Source: Longispora sp047121295
Lineage (GTDB): Bacteria; Actinomycetota; Actinomycetes; Mycobacteriales; Micromonosporaceae
Reading direction: 5' to 3'
Assembly (NCBI RefSeq): GCF_047121295.1
Contig: NZ_CP139447.1
Coordinates: 6,510,001-6,574,000 of the forward strand
Length of the DNA stretch: 64,000 nucleotides
Shown here: piece by piece, positions 33,526 through 41,353 of the stretch
How positions within the stretch are numbered: the first letter of the stretch is position 1
How the letters are laid out: the number at the start of each line of letters is the position of its first letter
Made by a program: the position numbers and the translations under genes
Notes under the pieces: generated by a model
The model's database searches: none
What the model was told of the DNA's origin: nothing
What the model saw: the letters and a program-made list of their open reading frames with translations, nothing else

Positions 33526-35037
33526 TCAGGCGGCCCGGACGTGCCGCTCCAGGGGCATCAGCTCGCCGGTGTCGGGGTCGACCCGCGACACCCGGGCGGC
33601 GCCGATCTCGAAGTACAGGCCGAGCAGCCGGAGCCGGCCGGCCGCGACCGCCTCGGCGACGACCGGGTAGGTGCGCAGGTGGGTGAGCTGCTGGAGCACG
33701 TTCATCCGACCGAGCCATTCGTGGCCCTTGGTCGAGGCGGACTCCGGCCAGGCCCGGGTCTCCCGGAACAGCCGCACGCTCGGTTCGACGTGCCGCAGCC
33801 ACGCGCCGAGCTGGCCCTCGACGGTCTTGCCGCTCAGGGTGGCCTTCATCGCGCCGCAGTCGGAGTGCCCGCAGACCACGATCGTGGACACCCCGAGCAC
33901 GGCGACCGCGAATTCCACCGCCGCGCCGATCGACGGGTCAAACCCGTTCCTGGGTACCAGGTTGCCCACGTTCCGGACGCAGAACAGGTCCCCGGGTCCA
34001 CTGGCCGTGATCACGTTGGGCACGAGCCGCGAGTCGGCGCACGTGATGAAGAACTGGCCGGGCCGCTGCACCCCGGCCAGGTCCTCCAGATAGGGCCGGA
34101 CCAGCGCCGCCCCGCGCCGTTCGAACTCGCGCACCCCGGCCGTGATCGGGTCCCGGGACCCGGCGGTCGAGGCGCACTGCTGCCACGCGGCCCACGGCGC
34201 GAACAGCCGACCGGAGCCGGTGGGCAGGGACTTGCGCAGCCGGGGGTGCCGGGCGCCGGCCCGCTGGTACCAGCTGTCGTGCACCTCCTCGACGGTCACC
34301 CGACCGCCGCCGGCCTCGTGCTCCGTCCGCCACCGGCGCAGCGCCTCGAACGCCGCGTGGTCGAGCAGGTCGACGTGCAGTTCGAGGGTGACGGCCGAGC
34401 CGGGCGGCACGTTGCGCAGCTCGCGGAGCAGCCGGCCGACGCCGAGGAAGACGAGCGTGCCCCGGACCGTGACCCGCCAGCCGGTGTCGGGGCAGGGCTC
34501 GACGATCACGGTGCAGTGCGTGAGCCGGTAGACGGCCACGCAGACCGCCGACAGCAGCCCGAGGGCGACGCCGGTGACCAGGCCGCCGACGACCACCCCG
34601 ACGGCGGTGGCGAGGTAGGTGACGATCTCGTGGTGCCGCCACAGGGACCGCAGGTGGGCCACGTCGATCAGCCGCAGTCCACGCAGCCCGCCGAACAGGC
34701 CGGCGAGGACGGCGACGGCCCCGACGACCAGGGTGTGTTCGAGGCCGACGTGCGGGGCCGGCCAGAGCTGGATGACGGTGGGCAGGCCGAGCAGGCCGTG
34801 CAGTTGGTCCAGGATGACGGTCGCGGCGGCCCCGGCGAGGGTGCCGTGCACGACCGCCGGGGACAGCGCGAGGGCCCGGTGACCGAGCCTGGTCGCGCCC
34901 AGGACAAGTCGGACGCCAGCGGCCAGGACGACCACCGCGCCCGCGATCGCCCAGCCGTGCTGGGCGCTCAGTCCGGCTGCCAGAATGGCTACAGCTAGGG
35001 GCAATTCGAGGCGAGTAATCACGCTTCGTGTGTCCAT
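33526..35037 (-). CDS. shortened SulP-like transporter / beta-carbonic anhydrase fusion
   Basis: A 503-residue membrane protein. Residues 1-180 hold membrane helices from only part of a SulP anion transporter (RLGHRALALSPAVVHGTLAG and a following helix pair). A STAS-like segment follows (VRGTLVFLGVGRLLRELRNV), then a beta-carbonic anhydrase (about 300-480) with zinc ligands in CADSRL and HSDCGAMK. Usual actinobacterial SulP-anhydrase fusions are about 750-830 residues, so about 250 residues of transporter are missing, including the first signature helix. The enzyme part looks intact. It would act at the membrane on bicarbonate; transport by this short version is doubtful. Confidence 0.85.
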   Translation of the reverse strand: MDTRSVITRLELPLAVAILAAGLSAQHGWAIAGAVVVLAAGVRLVLGATRLGHRALALSPAVVHGTLAGAAATVILDQLHGLLGLPTVIQLWPAPHVGLEHTLVVGAVAVLAGLFGGLRGLRLIDVAHLRSLWRHHEIVTYLATAVGVVVGGLVTGVALGLLSAVCVAVYRLTHCTVIVEPCPDTGWRVTVRGTLVFLGVGRLLRELRNVPPGSAVTLELHVDLLDHAAFEALRRWRTEHEAGGGRVTVEEVHDSWYQRAGARHPRLRKSLPTGSGRLFAPWAAWQQCASTAGSRDPITAGVREFERRGAALVRPYLEDLAGVQRPGQFFITCADSRLVPNVITASGPGDLFCVRNVGNLVPRNGFDPSIGAAVEFAVAVLGVSTIVVCGHSDCGAMKATLSGKTVEGQLGAWLRHVEPSVRLFRETRAWPESASTKGHEWLGRMNVLQQLTHLRTYPVVAEAVAAGRLRLLGLYFEIGAARVSRVDPDTGELMPLERHVRAA

Positions 35038-35204
35038 AGCTACACATTGTGACGTACCTCGCAGGGGGTGTCACCGCCCGCCTGAGCTGTTAGGGTGATT
35101 TCCAAGGTTGCAGTCATAGCTCTACGGCACGTGCTCGTTACGCCCGCGAAGTTTGTGACAGGCGGGCGATCGGCTTTCCCGAGCGGGACGTTCGTCGCAA
35201 CCCG

Positions 35205-35235
35205 GCTAGCCCACGAGGTGTGGGCCGGTGCTAGC
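35205..35235 (+). promoter_or_regulatory. hairpin in the cold-shock gene leader
   Basis: GCTAGC at both ends (35205-35210 and 35230-35235) encloses CCCAC GAGGT GTGGG. It lies 20 nt before the cspA ATG in a leader of perhaps 100 nt. Cold-shock messages often carry structured leaders controlling translation at low temperature; that role here is inference. Confidence 0.55.
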
Positions 35236-35255
35236 TACGTTGCCAGGGAGAACGC

Positions 35256-35459
35256 ATGGCGCAGGGTGTCGTGAAGTGGTTCAACGCCGAAAAGGGCTAC
35301 GGGTTCATCACGCCGGACGGCGGCGGTGCTGACCTGTTCGTTCACTTCTCAGCGATCCAGACGAACGGCTACCGTTCGCTGGAGGAGAACCAGCGGGTCG
35401 AGTTCGAGGTCACCACGGGTCAGAAGGGCCCGCAGGCCGACCAGGTTCGCCCGCTGTAA
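35256..35459 (+). CDS. cspA: cold-shock protein, CspA family
   Basis: A 67-residue OB-fold RNA and single-strand DNA binder. RNP1 is KGYGFITP and RNP2 is LFVHFSAI, both intact. It acts as an RNA chaperone in the cytosol. The ATG follows CCAGGGAGAACGC and a structured leader. The DPDGGG loop is longer by one or two residues than in E. coli CspA, as is usual in actinobacteria. Single-copy status unknown. Confidence 0.95.
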   Translation: MAQGVVKWFNAEKGYGFITPDGGGADLFVHFSAIQTNGYRSLEENQRVEFEVTTGQKGPQADQVRPL

Positions 35460-35474
35460 CCAACAACAGCCACT

Positions 35475-35517
35475 CACGGGCTCGAGCCGCGCGCCAGCGC
35501 TGCACGGGCCCGTGTTT
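35475..35517 (+). terminator. possible terminator after cspA
   Basis: CACGGGC at 35475-35481 can pair with GCCCGTG at 35508-35514, followed by TTTG. The loop is long and GC-rich, so this is a weak call. Confidence 0.4.
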
Positions 35518-35590
35518 GCATTCGCACCTCCTCCCCCGCCCCGCGTACCTAGGCTGGAGTCGTACCGGCCGCCGTACGAAGGGAACTCCC

Positions 35591-35968
35591 ATGCGCCGTC
35601 CCACCGGTCACCGGGTCACCGCCGACGACGCGCCCGTGCAGTTCGCCGGGTGGGTCTGGTTCACCCATGAGGGCAGATTCCGCCCGGCCGGCGCGGACGT
35701 GGAGTCGCTCTACGTCGACAGGAGCACCGGGGTCGAGCACGTGCCCTTCGCCGAGATCGAGCCCCTGATGGGCCCGGACCTCTACGACGTCAAGCTGGCC
35801 CGGCACGAGTCCAAGGACGAGAGCTTCCTCGTCGTGGAGGGCACCCGCTACTTCATCAGCGACAGCGACCTGTACGACCGGCTCGGACTCGACCGGAACA
35901 AGCTGGAGACCACCTCCGAGGAGGACCTGCTGGCGATGCCGCAGGGGGAGGACATCCTGATGCGGTAG
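35591..35968 (+). CDS. hypothetical protein
   Basis: A 125-residue soluble acidic protein starting MRRPTGHRVTADDAPVQFAG. The text FAGWVWFTHEGRFRPAGADV is aromatic-rich and the end is helical and acidic. The ATG has GAAGGGAACTCCC upstream; a TAGGCT box at about 35550 would give a leader of some 35 nt. No family recognised. Its stop codon directly abuts the stop of the convergent DedA gene. Confidence 0.6.
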   Translation: MRRPTGHRVTADDAPVQFAGWVWFTHEGRFRPAGADVESLYVDRSTGVEHVPFAEIEPLMGPDLYDVKLARHESKDESFLVVEGTRYFISDSDLYDRLGLDRNKLETTSEEDLLAMPQGEDILMR

Positions 35969-36622
35969 CTACCGGCCGCCCTCGGCGGGTTCGTCCGCCT
36001 CCACCTCGGCGGCGGACTTCGCGATCCGGCGCTTGATGTAGAACGTCGTGCCCAGCCCGAACAGCACCGCCACCGCGAGCGCCACCCACGAGAAGCCCTT
36101 CAGCCACTTCTCGGCGACCCGGCCCACGTAGTAGATCGCGTACGTCGTGCCGCCGGCCCACAGGATGCCCCCGGCGGCGTTGGCGACCAGGAACCTCGGA
36201 TACGGCACCTTCAGCGCCCCGGCCAGCGGACCGGCCAGGATCCGCAGCAGCGCGACGAACCGGCCGAAGAACACGGCCCACACGCCCCACCGGTCGAAGA
36301 TCTGCTCCGCCTTGGCCAGGTGCTTCGGCCCCAGGTGCTTCGGGAACCGCCGCCCCAGCCGCTCCAGCAGCGCCCGGCCGCCCCGCCGGCCGATCGTGTA
36401 CCCGATCGAGTCGCCGACGATCGCGCCCAGGCTCGCCGCGACCGCCACCCCGAGCGGACTGACGATCCTGCTGGAGGCCATCAGCGAGGCACTGACCAGC
36501 ACCACCTCGCCGGGCAGCGGGATGCCCATGCTCTCCACGGCGATGATCGCGCCCACCACCAGGTACACGACGAGCGGCGGCAGGCCGTCCAGCAGTCCCT
36601 CGACGAAGTGCACCTTGGTCAA
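35969..36622 (-). CDS. DedA family membrane protein
   Basis: A 217-residue inner-membrane protein with the DedA (SNARE-associated/VTT) features: ESMGIPLPGEVVLVSASLMA with the re-entrant loop, GDSIGYTIGRRGG, and FFGRFVALLRILAGPLAG. Family members move or scramble lipids such as undecaprenyl phosphate. The likely start is TTG at 36622, with GGGGGG immediately before it; a GTG nine nt further in is an alternative with better spacing. It is divergent from the phosphatase gene at 36660 with only 37 bp between starts. Confidence 0.9.
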   Translation of the reverse strand: MTKVHFVEGLLDGLPPLVVYLVVGAIIAVESMGIPLPGEVVLVSASLMASSRIVSPLGVAVAASLGAIVGDSIGYTIGRRGGRALLERLGRRFPKHLGPKHLAKAEQIFDRWGVWAVFFGRFVALLRILAGPLAGALKVPYPRFLVANAAGGILWAGGTTYAIYYVGRVAEKWLKGFSWVALAVAVLFGLGTTFYIKRRIAKSAAEVEADEPAEGGR

Positions 36623-36659
36623 CCCCCCGGGCCGTGACAGCGTCCTCTAGTCTCAGTAC

Positions 36660-37460
36660 GTGACCGAGCAGACCGCAGCGCCGAGAGCGCCGTTGTATGT
36701 GGTCGGCGACGTGCACGGACACCGTACCGAACTCGTGGAGGCCCTGCATTCGGCCGGCCTCACCGACGCGACCGGCCGGTGGGCCGGAGCGAACGCCGAC
36801 CTGTGCTTCCTGGGCGACCTCGTCGACCGGGGCCCGGACGGCCTCGGGGTGCTCGACCTGGTGATGAGCCTGACCGAGCAGGCGCCGGAGAGCGTGGAGT
36901 GCCTGCTCGGCAACCACGAGATCCTGCTGCTCGGCATGCACCGCTGGGGGGAGACGGAGATCTCACTCTCGACGGGTTCGGCGTCCTTCGCGCGGAGCTG
37001 GCTGCGCAACGGCGGCCAGATCGAGGACCTGCACGGCATCGGCGAGGCGCACCTGGCCTGGCTGCACCGCCGGCCGCTGGCCCTGCTCGTCGACGACAAC
37101 GAGCTGCTCGTGCACTCGGACACCATGGCCTACCTGGCCTACGGCGAGACGATCGAGGAGATCAACGACGCGGTGCGCGACGTGCTCGCCGGCGACGACG
37201 CGTACGCGTGGTGGGACATCTGGCGCCGGCTGACCACCCGGTTCGCGTTCCGGGGCGAGGACGGCGAGCGCAACGCCGACACGCTGCTGGGCGCGCTCGG
37301 TGGCCGGCGGATCGTGCACGGGCACAGCCCGATCCCCGACCAGCTCAACATCGCCCCCGAGGACTCCCCGGTGCCGTACTCCTACTGCGGCGGCAAGGCC
37401 CTCAACGTCGACACCGGGCTGTGCCAGGGCGGGCCCTCGCCACTCGTGAGACTCGTCTGA
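36660..37460 (+). CDS. ApaH-like metallophosphoesterase (paralogue 2)
   Basis: A 266-residue calcineurin-like phosphatase: VVGDVHGHRTELVEALHSAG, FLGDLVDRGPDGLGVLDLV, LLGNHEILLLG, LLVHSD and VHGHSPIP. Close paralogue of the gene at 15448 but with a shorter C terminus. The GTG start has TAGTCT at 36648-36653. It lies 47 nt before dnaG on the same strand, so may share its transcript. Targets may be phosphoproteins or Ap4A-like nucleotides. Confidence 0.87.
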   Translation: MTEQTAAPRAPLYVVGDVHGHRTELVEALHSAGLTDATGRWAGANADLCFLGDLVDRGPDGLGVLDLVMSLTEQAPESVECLLGNHEILLLGMHRWGETEISLSTGSASFARSWLRNGGQIEDLHGIGEAHLAWLHRRPLALLVDDNELLVHSDTMAYLAYGETIEEINDAVRDVLAGDDAYAWWDIWRRLTTRFAFRGEDGERNADTLLGALGGRRIVHGHSPIPDQLNIAPEDSPVPYSYCGGKALNVDTGLCQGGPSPLVRLV

Positions 37461-37507
37461 CCGACGTCGTACTGTAGGTGCGGGCTGTTGGCGGCGTGGG
37501 AGGTTCT

Positions 37508-39355
37508 GTGGCGGGCAAGATCCGGGACGAGGACATCGCACTGGTCAGGGAGCGGACGTCGATCGTCGACGTCATCTCCGAGCACGTCACCCTGAAGTCG
37601 GCCGGCGGCGGCAACATGAAGGGGCTCTGCCCGTTCCACGATGAGAAGTCCGCCTCGTTCAACGTGAGCTCCGCCCGCAACGTCTTCTACTGCTTCGGCT
37701 GCGGGGCCGGCGGCGACGCGATCTCCTTCGTCCAGCAGGTCGAGCACCTGACGTTCGTCGAGTCCATCGAGCGGCTGGCGGTCAAGGCCGGCATCCAGCT
37801 GCACTACGTCGACACCGGCCAGGGCGGCGGCGCGCCCCGCCAGCAGCCCGGCCAGAAGCAGCGCCTGCTCGCCGCGCACAACGAGGCCGCGGAGTTCTAC
37901 GCCGCCCAGCTCGGCGGCGGGGGCGCCCGCGCGGCCCGGGAGTTCCTGGCCCAGCGCGGCTTCGGCAAGGACGCCGCCGTCGACTACGGCTGCGGGTTCG
38001 CCCCCGAGGGCTGGGACTCGCTGTCGCGGCACCTGCGGCAGAAGGGCTACACCTCCCAGGAGCTGATCACGGCGGGCCTGGCCAAGGAGGCCCGGTCGGG
38101 CAGCCTGATCGACCGGTTCCGCCGCCGGCTGCTGTGGCCGATCAAGGACCTGGCCGGTGACGTGATCGGCTTCGGGGCCCGCAAGTTGTACGAGGACGAC
38201 GACGGCCCGAAGTACCTGAACACCCCCGAGACGCCGCTGTACAAGAAGTCGCACGTGCTCTACGGGATCGAGCACGCCAAGAAGGAGATCGCCAAGCAGG
38301 GCCGGGCCGTGATCGTCGAGGGGTACACCGACGTGATGGCCTGCCACCTGGCCGGCGTGCCGACGGCCGTGGCGACGTGTGGCACGGCGTTCGGCGGGGA
38401 CCACATCAACGTGCTCCGCCGGCTGCTGCACGACATGAACACCAACGGCGAGATCATCTTCACCTTCGACGGCGACGCGGCCGGCCAGAAGGCGGCGCTG
38501 CGCGCGTTCGCCGACGACCAGAAGTTCGCCTCCCAGACGTACATCGCCGTCGGGCCCGACGGGATGGACCCGTGCGAGCTGCGGCTGGCCCGGGGCGACG
38601 CGGCCGTGCGGGACCTGGTCGCCCGCCGCGAGCCGCTGATCACGTTCGCGCTGCGCACCGTGCTCGGCCGCTACGACCTGACCACGCCCGACGGCCGGGT
38701 CCTCGCGCTCAAGGAGGCAGCTCCGCTGGTCGCGCAGATCAAGGACAGAGAGCTTCGTCCGGAGTACGCGCGCAAGCTCGCCGGCGACCTCGGCATGGAG
38801 ATCGAGCCGGTGCTGCGCGCCGTCCAGTCGCACTCGCGCGGCCCCGCCCAGCCGCCGGCCCGCAAGACCCCGGTGGCGACCAGCGAGCCGCAGCGGCTCG
38901 TGGAGCGCGAGGCCCTGAAGCTCGCGTTGCAGGTGCCGGTGATCGCGGGCCCGATGTTCGACTCGGTGGACGAGACCCCGTACACCTACGCCCCGCACAT
39001 CGAGCTGCGGCTGGCCATCATGGCCGTCGGCGGGGTCTCCTCCGCCACGGCCGGGCCGAGCTGGATCGAGCTGGTCCGGGACGCCTCCGACGACCTGGCC
39101 GCCAAGGCGCTGGTCTCGGAGCTGGCCGTCGAGCCGACCCGGTACGACGCCGAGCCCGACGGCCGGTACGTCAACATCGTGCTCGCCCAGCTCCAGCTGC
39201 CCACGGTCGACCGCCGGCTCGCCGAGCTCAAGGGCGGGCTCCAGCGGCTGAACCCGGTGGAGAACAAGGACGAGTACCTGCGCCTGGCCGCCGAGCTGTT
39301 CGCCCTCGAACAGCAGGCCCGGGGGCTGCGCGAACAAGCCGTCGGAGGATTGTGA
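37508..39355 (+). CDS. dnaG: DNA primase
   Basis: A 615-residue replicative primase. The N-terminal CHC2 zinc domain shows CPFHDEKSASFNV and CFGCGAGG. The TOPRIM catalytic core has VIVEGYTDVMA and FTFDGDAAGQKAAL. The C-terminal part (about 430-615) is the helicase-interaction region. The GTG at 37508 follows GGGAGGTTCT and is preferred over the upstream frame. It synthesises RNA primers with the DnaB helicase. In actinobacteria dgt often neighbours dnaG; here dgt is about 7 kb away on the other strand. The stop codon overlaps the next start. Confidence 0.96.
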   Translation: MAGKIRDEDIALVRERTSIVDVISEHVTLKSAGGGNMKGLCPFHDEKSASFNVSSARNVFYCFGCGAGGDAISFVQQVEHLTFVESIERLAVKAGIQLHYVDTGQGGGAPRQQPGQKQRLLAAHNEAAEFYAAQLGGGGARAAREFLAQRGFGKDAAVDYGCGFAPEGWDSLSRHLRQKGYTSQELITAGLAKEARSGSLIDRFRRRLLWPIKDLAGDVIGFGARKLYEDDDGPKYLNTPETPLYKKSHVLYGIEHAKKEIAKQGRAVIVEGYTDVMACHLAGVPTAVATCGTAFGGDHINVLRRLLHDMNTNGEIIFTFDGDAAGQKAALRAFADDQKFASQTYIAVGPDGMDPCELRLARGDAAVRDLVARREPLITFALRTVLGRYDLTTPDGRVLALKEAAPLVAQIKDRELRPEYARKLAGDLGMEIEPVLRAVQSHSRGPAQPPARKTPVATSEPQRLVEREALKLALQVPVIAGPMFDSVDETPYTYAPHIELRLAIMAVGGVSSATAGPSWIELVRDASDDLAAKALVSELAVEPTRYDAEPDGRYVNIVLAQLQLPTVDRRLAELKGGLQRLNPVENKDEYLRLAAELFALEQQARGLREQAVGGL

Positions 39356-39855
39356 TGTTCTTCCGCAAGCCGAAGCTGCCCGCCGCGTCGACCCCGTCGC
39401 TGGCCCCGGGCGAGCGGGTCGTCGCCTGGGCCCCGCTCGCCGAGGGCCATCTGGTCGCGACCAACCTGGGGCTGTGGCTCACCCGGGAGCAGCGGCTCGG
39501 CTGGCACGAGGTCAGCAAGGCGACCTGGTCCGGCGAGGTGCTGACCGTGATCCCCGGCCCTGCCAGCGACGACGACATCGGGCTCGTCATCGAGGCCGAC
39601 CCGGTGACGTTCCGGCTGACCGAACCGGGACAGCTCCCCCGCCAGGTGCACGAACGGGTCACCCGGTCGGTGGCGTACACGACGCACCACCTGCTGCCCG
39701 GCCAGCCCGGCGGGGTGCGGGTGCTGGCCCGCCGGGTGCCGGGCGTCGACGGCCTGCGGTGGGCCGTCCGGTACGACAACGGGGTCGACCCGACCGACGA
39801 GGGCGTCCAGGCGGCCACCCTCGAACTGGTGCACCGGGCCCAGCAGGAGGCCTAG
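39355..39855 (+). CDS. hypothetical protein translationally coupled to dnaG
   Basis: A 166-residue soluble protein starting MFFRKPKLPAAST. Its ATG overlaps the dnaG stop by one base (TGATG), the classic arrangement of coupled genes. It contains Trp-rich strands such as WLTREQRLGWHEVSKATW, resembling a PH-like sandwich, but no family is claimed. Its TAG stop is the TAG of a CTAG at 39852-39855 where an IS element inserted, and the gene remains complete. Confidence 0.75.
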   Translation: MFFRKPKLPAASTPSLAPGERVVAWAPLAEGHLVATNLGLWLTREQRLGWHEVSKATWSGEVLTVIPGPASDDDIGLVIEADPVTFRLTEPGQLPRQVHERVTRSVAYTTHHLLPGQPGGVRVLARRVPGVDGLRWAVRYDNGVDPTDEGVQAATLELVHRAQQEA

Positions 39856-39875
39856 GTTCTGTCCGGCAGATCTTG
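39856..39875 (+). repeat. left terminal inverted repeat of the IS
   Basis: Matches the right repeat at 18 of 20 positions; differences at the third and twelfth bases. Confidence 0.9.
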
Positions 39876-39897
39876 GGTTTGGTTCGTTGTACTAGGT

Positions 39898-40245
39898 ATG
39901 GCGCGTGGTGATCTGTCGAGTGCTGAGTGGGCTGTGTTGGAGCCGTTGCTTCCAGCGCAGCCTGTTCAGGGGGCCCGTTGGCGTGATCACCGGCAGGTGA
40001 TCAATGGGATCTGCTGGGTGAAGCGGACTGGGTCGCCGTGGCGGGACATGCCGGAGCGGTATGGGCCGTGGAAGACTGCGCATGAACGTTTCCGCAGGTG
40101 GGCGGCTGATGGGACGTGGGCTGACCTGAAAGCCCGTGTGGTCGCGTTGGCTGAAGCGTGCGGGGACGTGGACTGGCGGGCGCAGGCCGACTCGACGATC
40201 GTGAAGGCGCATCAACATGCCGCAGGAGCCCGTAAAGGGGGCTGA
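39898..40245 (+). CDS. IS5-type transposase, OrfA
   Basis: 115 residues beginning MARGDLSSAEWAVLEPLLPA, with WRDHRQVINGICWVKRTGSP and a stop right after GARKGG. It carries the N-terminal DNA-binding part and the first catalytic Asp (QADSTIVKAH). The last codons AAA GGG GGC TGA contain AAAGGGGG, on which a -1 shift would place ribosomes in the OrfB frame just before the stop. Alone it would be an incomplete enzyme. Confidence 0.85.
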   Translation: MARGDLSSAEWAVLEPLLPAQPVQGARWRDHRQVINGICWVKRTGSPWRDMPERYGPWKTAHERFRRWAADGTWADLKARVVALAEACGDVDWRAQADSTIVKAHQHAAGARKGG

Positions 40246-40784
40246 GTGCGGCCGATTCGCAGGCACGGCAGGGCATCGGACGGTCCCGAGGTGGGCTGAC
40301 CACGAAGGTCCATACCCTCGCTGACGGGCGGGGCAGGTCGCTGACCAGTCTGATCACCCCGGGCCAGGCGTCAGACACCCAACAGCTGGCGGTACTGCTC
40401 GACCAGGTCCGGGTCGCCAAGCTCGGCGGTGGCCGACCACGTCAACGACCGGTGTCCGTGACCGCTGACAAGGCCTACTCCTCCCGAGCCAACCGGACAA
40501 CACTGCGGCGCCTCGGGATCATCGCGGTCGTCCCCGAGCCCAACGACCAGATCGCCAACCGGAAACGACGAGGAAGCCACGGAGGCCGCCCGCCCGCGTT
40601 CGACCGGACGGCCTACAAGGCCCGTAACCAGGTCGAACGCGGCTTCAACCGGCGCAAACACTGGCGTGGCCTGGCAACCCGCTACGACAAACTCGCCGCG
40701 TGCTACCAGGCCACACTCGACCTCGTCGAACTCCTCGACTGGCTCAGAGCAGTACCCGATCAAGATCTACCGGACAGGACCTAG
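40239..40784 (+). CDS. IS5-type transposase, OrfB (reached by -1 frameshift)
   Basis: From the slip site this frame runs LSAADSQARQGIGRSRGGLT and on without a stop to the end of the element. It has the second Asp in VTADKAYSS and the Glu in RNQVERGFNRRKHW, completing the DDE triad. The stop TAG is formed by the flanking CTAG of the target, not by the element itself. The fused product of OrfA and OrfB would be about 295 residues. Confidence 0.85.
   Translation, partial: GLSAADSQARQGIGRSRGGLTTKVHTLADGRGRSLTSLITPGQASDTQQLAVLLDQVRVAKLGGGRPRQRPVSVTADKAYSSRANRTTLRRLGIIAVVPEPNDQIANRKRRGSHGGRPPAFDRTAYKARNQVERGFNRRKHWRGLATRYDKLAACYQATLDLVELLDWLRAVPDQDLPDRT
40761..40780 (-). repeat. right terminal inverted repeat of the IS
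   Basis: Complement of the left repeat with two mismatches; it ends at the flanking CTAG (40781-40784). Confidence 0.9.
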
Positions 40785-41008
40785 GCCTCGGCCCGGTGCA
40801 GGGCACGGACGACCCGCTGCCGGCCGGTGTGCGCCAGCTTGCCGGCCTGCTCCTGGACCACGCCTGCCGCCTCCTGCAGCGTCGGGCTCTGCCGGACCTT
40901 GCGCCCGAGGCGGGCGATCTGCTCGTACCGTTGCCGGCCCGCCTTGGCGCCCATGACATATCCGACGGCCAGTCCGCCGAAGAACGCGATCTTCCAGCCC
41001 ATACTCAT
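40781..41008 (-). CDS. YtxH-like small membrane-anchored protein
   Basis: A 75-residue protein with an N-terminal helix GWKIAFFGGLAVGYVMGAKAG and a long charged amphipathic helix after it, as in YtxH-type proteins. Its stop codon is the CTA of the CTAG beside the IS right end; the IS supplied no coding change. The start may be ATG 41008 or 41002. Before the insertion it converged on the dnaG-coupled gene with a shared CTAG. Confidence 0.7.
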   Translation of the reverse strand: MSMGWKIAFFGGLAVGYVMGAKAGRQRYEQIARLGRKVRQSPTLQEAAGVVQEQAGKLAHTGRQRVVRALHRAEA

Positions 41009-41102
41009 CACCCCATACTGCCGGAAAGCAGATACCCGGTGGGCGAGGATCCAAACGGCGAGCCGGGGTCGACTCCGTCCGCCCCCGGGCCTGGAAACAA
41101 TT

Positions 41103-41133
41103 CAGGCGCTGACTGGTGATCAGTCAGCGCCTG
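41103..41133 (-). terminator. terminator of tRNA-Asn
   Basis: A perfect 13-bp stem CAGGCGCTGACTG / CAGTCAGCGCCTG with loop GTGAT starts 7 nt beyond the tRNA 3' end. On the minus strand it is followed by AATTGTTT. Confidence 0.85.
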
Positions 41134-41139
41134 GTCTTG

Positions 41140-41212
41140 CTCCCGCGATAGGACTCGAACCTATAACCCTCCGGTTAACAGCCGAATGCTCTGCCAATTG
41201 AGCTACGCGGGA
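41140..41212 (-). tRNA. tRNA-Asn (anticodon GTT)
   Basis: The minus strand starts TCCCGCGTAGCTCAATTGGC and folds into a full cloverleaf of 73 nt: acceptor TCCCGCG/CGCGGGA with G discriminator, D arm with GCTCAATTGGCAGAGC, anticodon loop CTGTTAACC giving GTT, and T arm AGGTTCGAGTCCT. CCA is not encoded (GCA follows). No integrase or duplicated 3' end was found nearby. Confidence 0.97.
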
Positions 41213-41353
41213 TCGGCCTTGCCGTCGTGCTGGATTAGATTACATGACCCCCCCGGTGCCCGCGCAAGTCGGTACCCCGGGTGTCGAACGGGACGCGCCC
41301 CCTGCCCAGGACGGGGCGGCGGCAGCGGCCGGCGTCCGCTAGGGTCTGCGCTC

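Larger units (their letters stand above)
39856..40780 (+). mobile_element. IS5-type insertion sequence (IS427-like group), intact
   Basis: A 925-bp element with 20-bp terminal inverted repeats matching at 18 positions (GTTCTGTCCGGCAGATCTTG left, complement of CAAGATCTACCGGACAGGAC right). Both ends are flanked by CTAG, so the duplication is CTAG or, if the ends are one base longer, TA. It has two frames joined by a probable -1 shift and a complete DDE set. The uninterrupted target would read GAGGCCTAGGCCTC, a perfect palindrome. The fresh-looking repeats and intact frames suggest a recent, possibly active insertion. Confidence 0.92.

Noticed and set aside
35100..35255. Riboswitch in the cspA leader
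   Set aside because: A hairpin is visible but no known ligand-binding consensus; kept as a leader structure only.
41140..41212. tRNA-Asn as attachment site of an integrated element near the IS
   Set aside because: No integrase, no duplicated tRNA 3' end and no atypical block beside it were seen; the IS has its own CTAG target.
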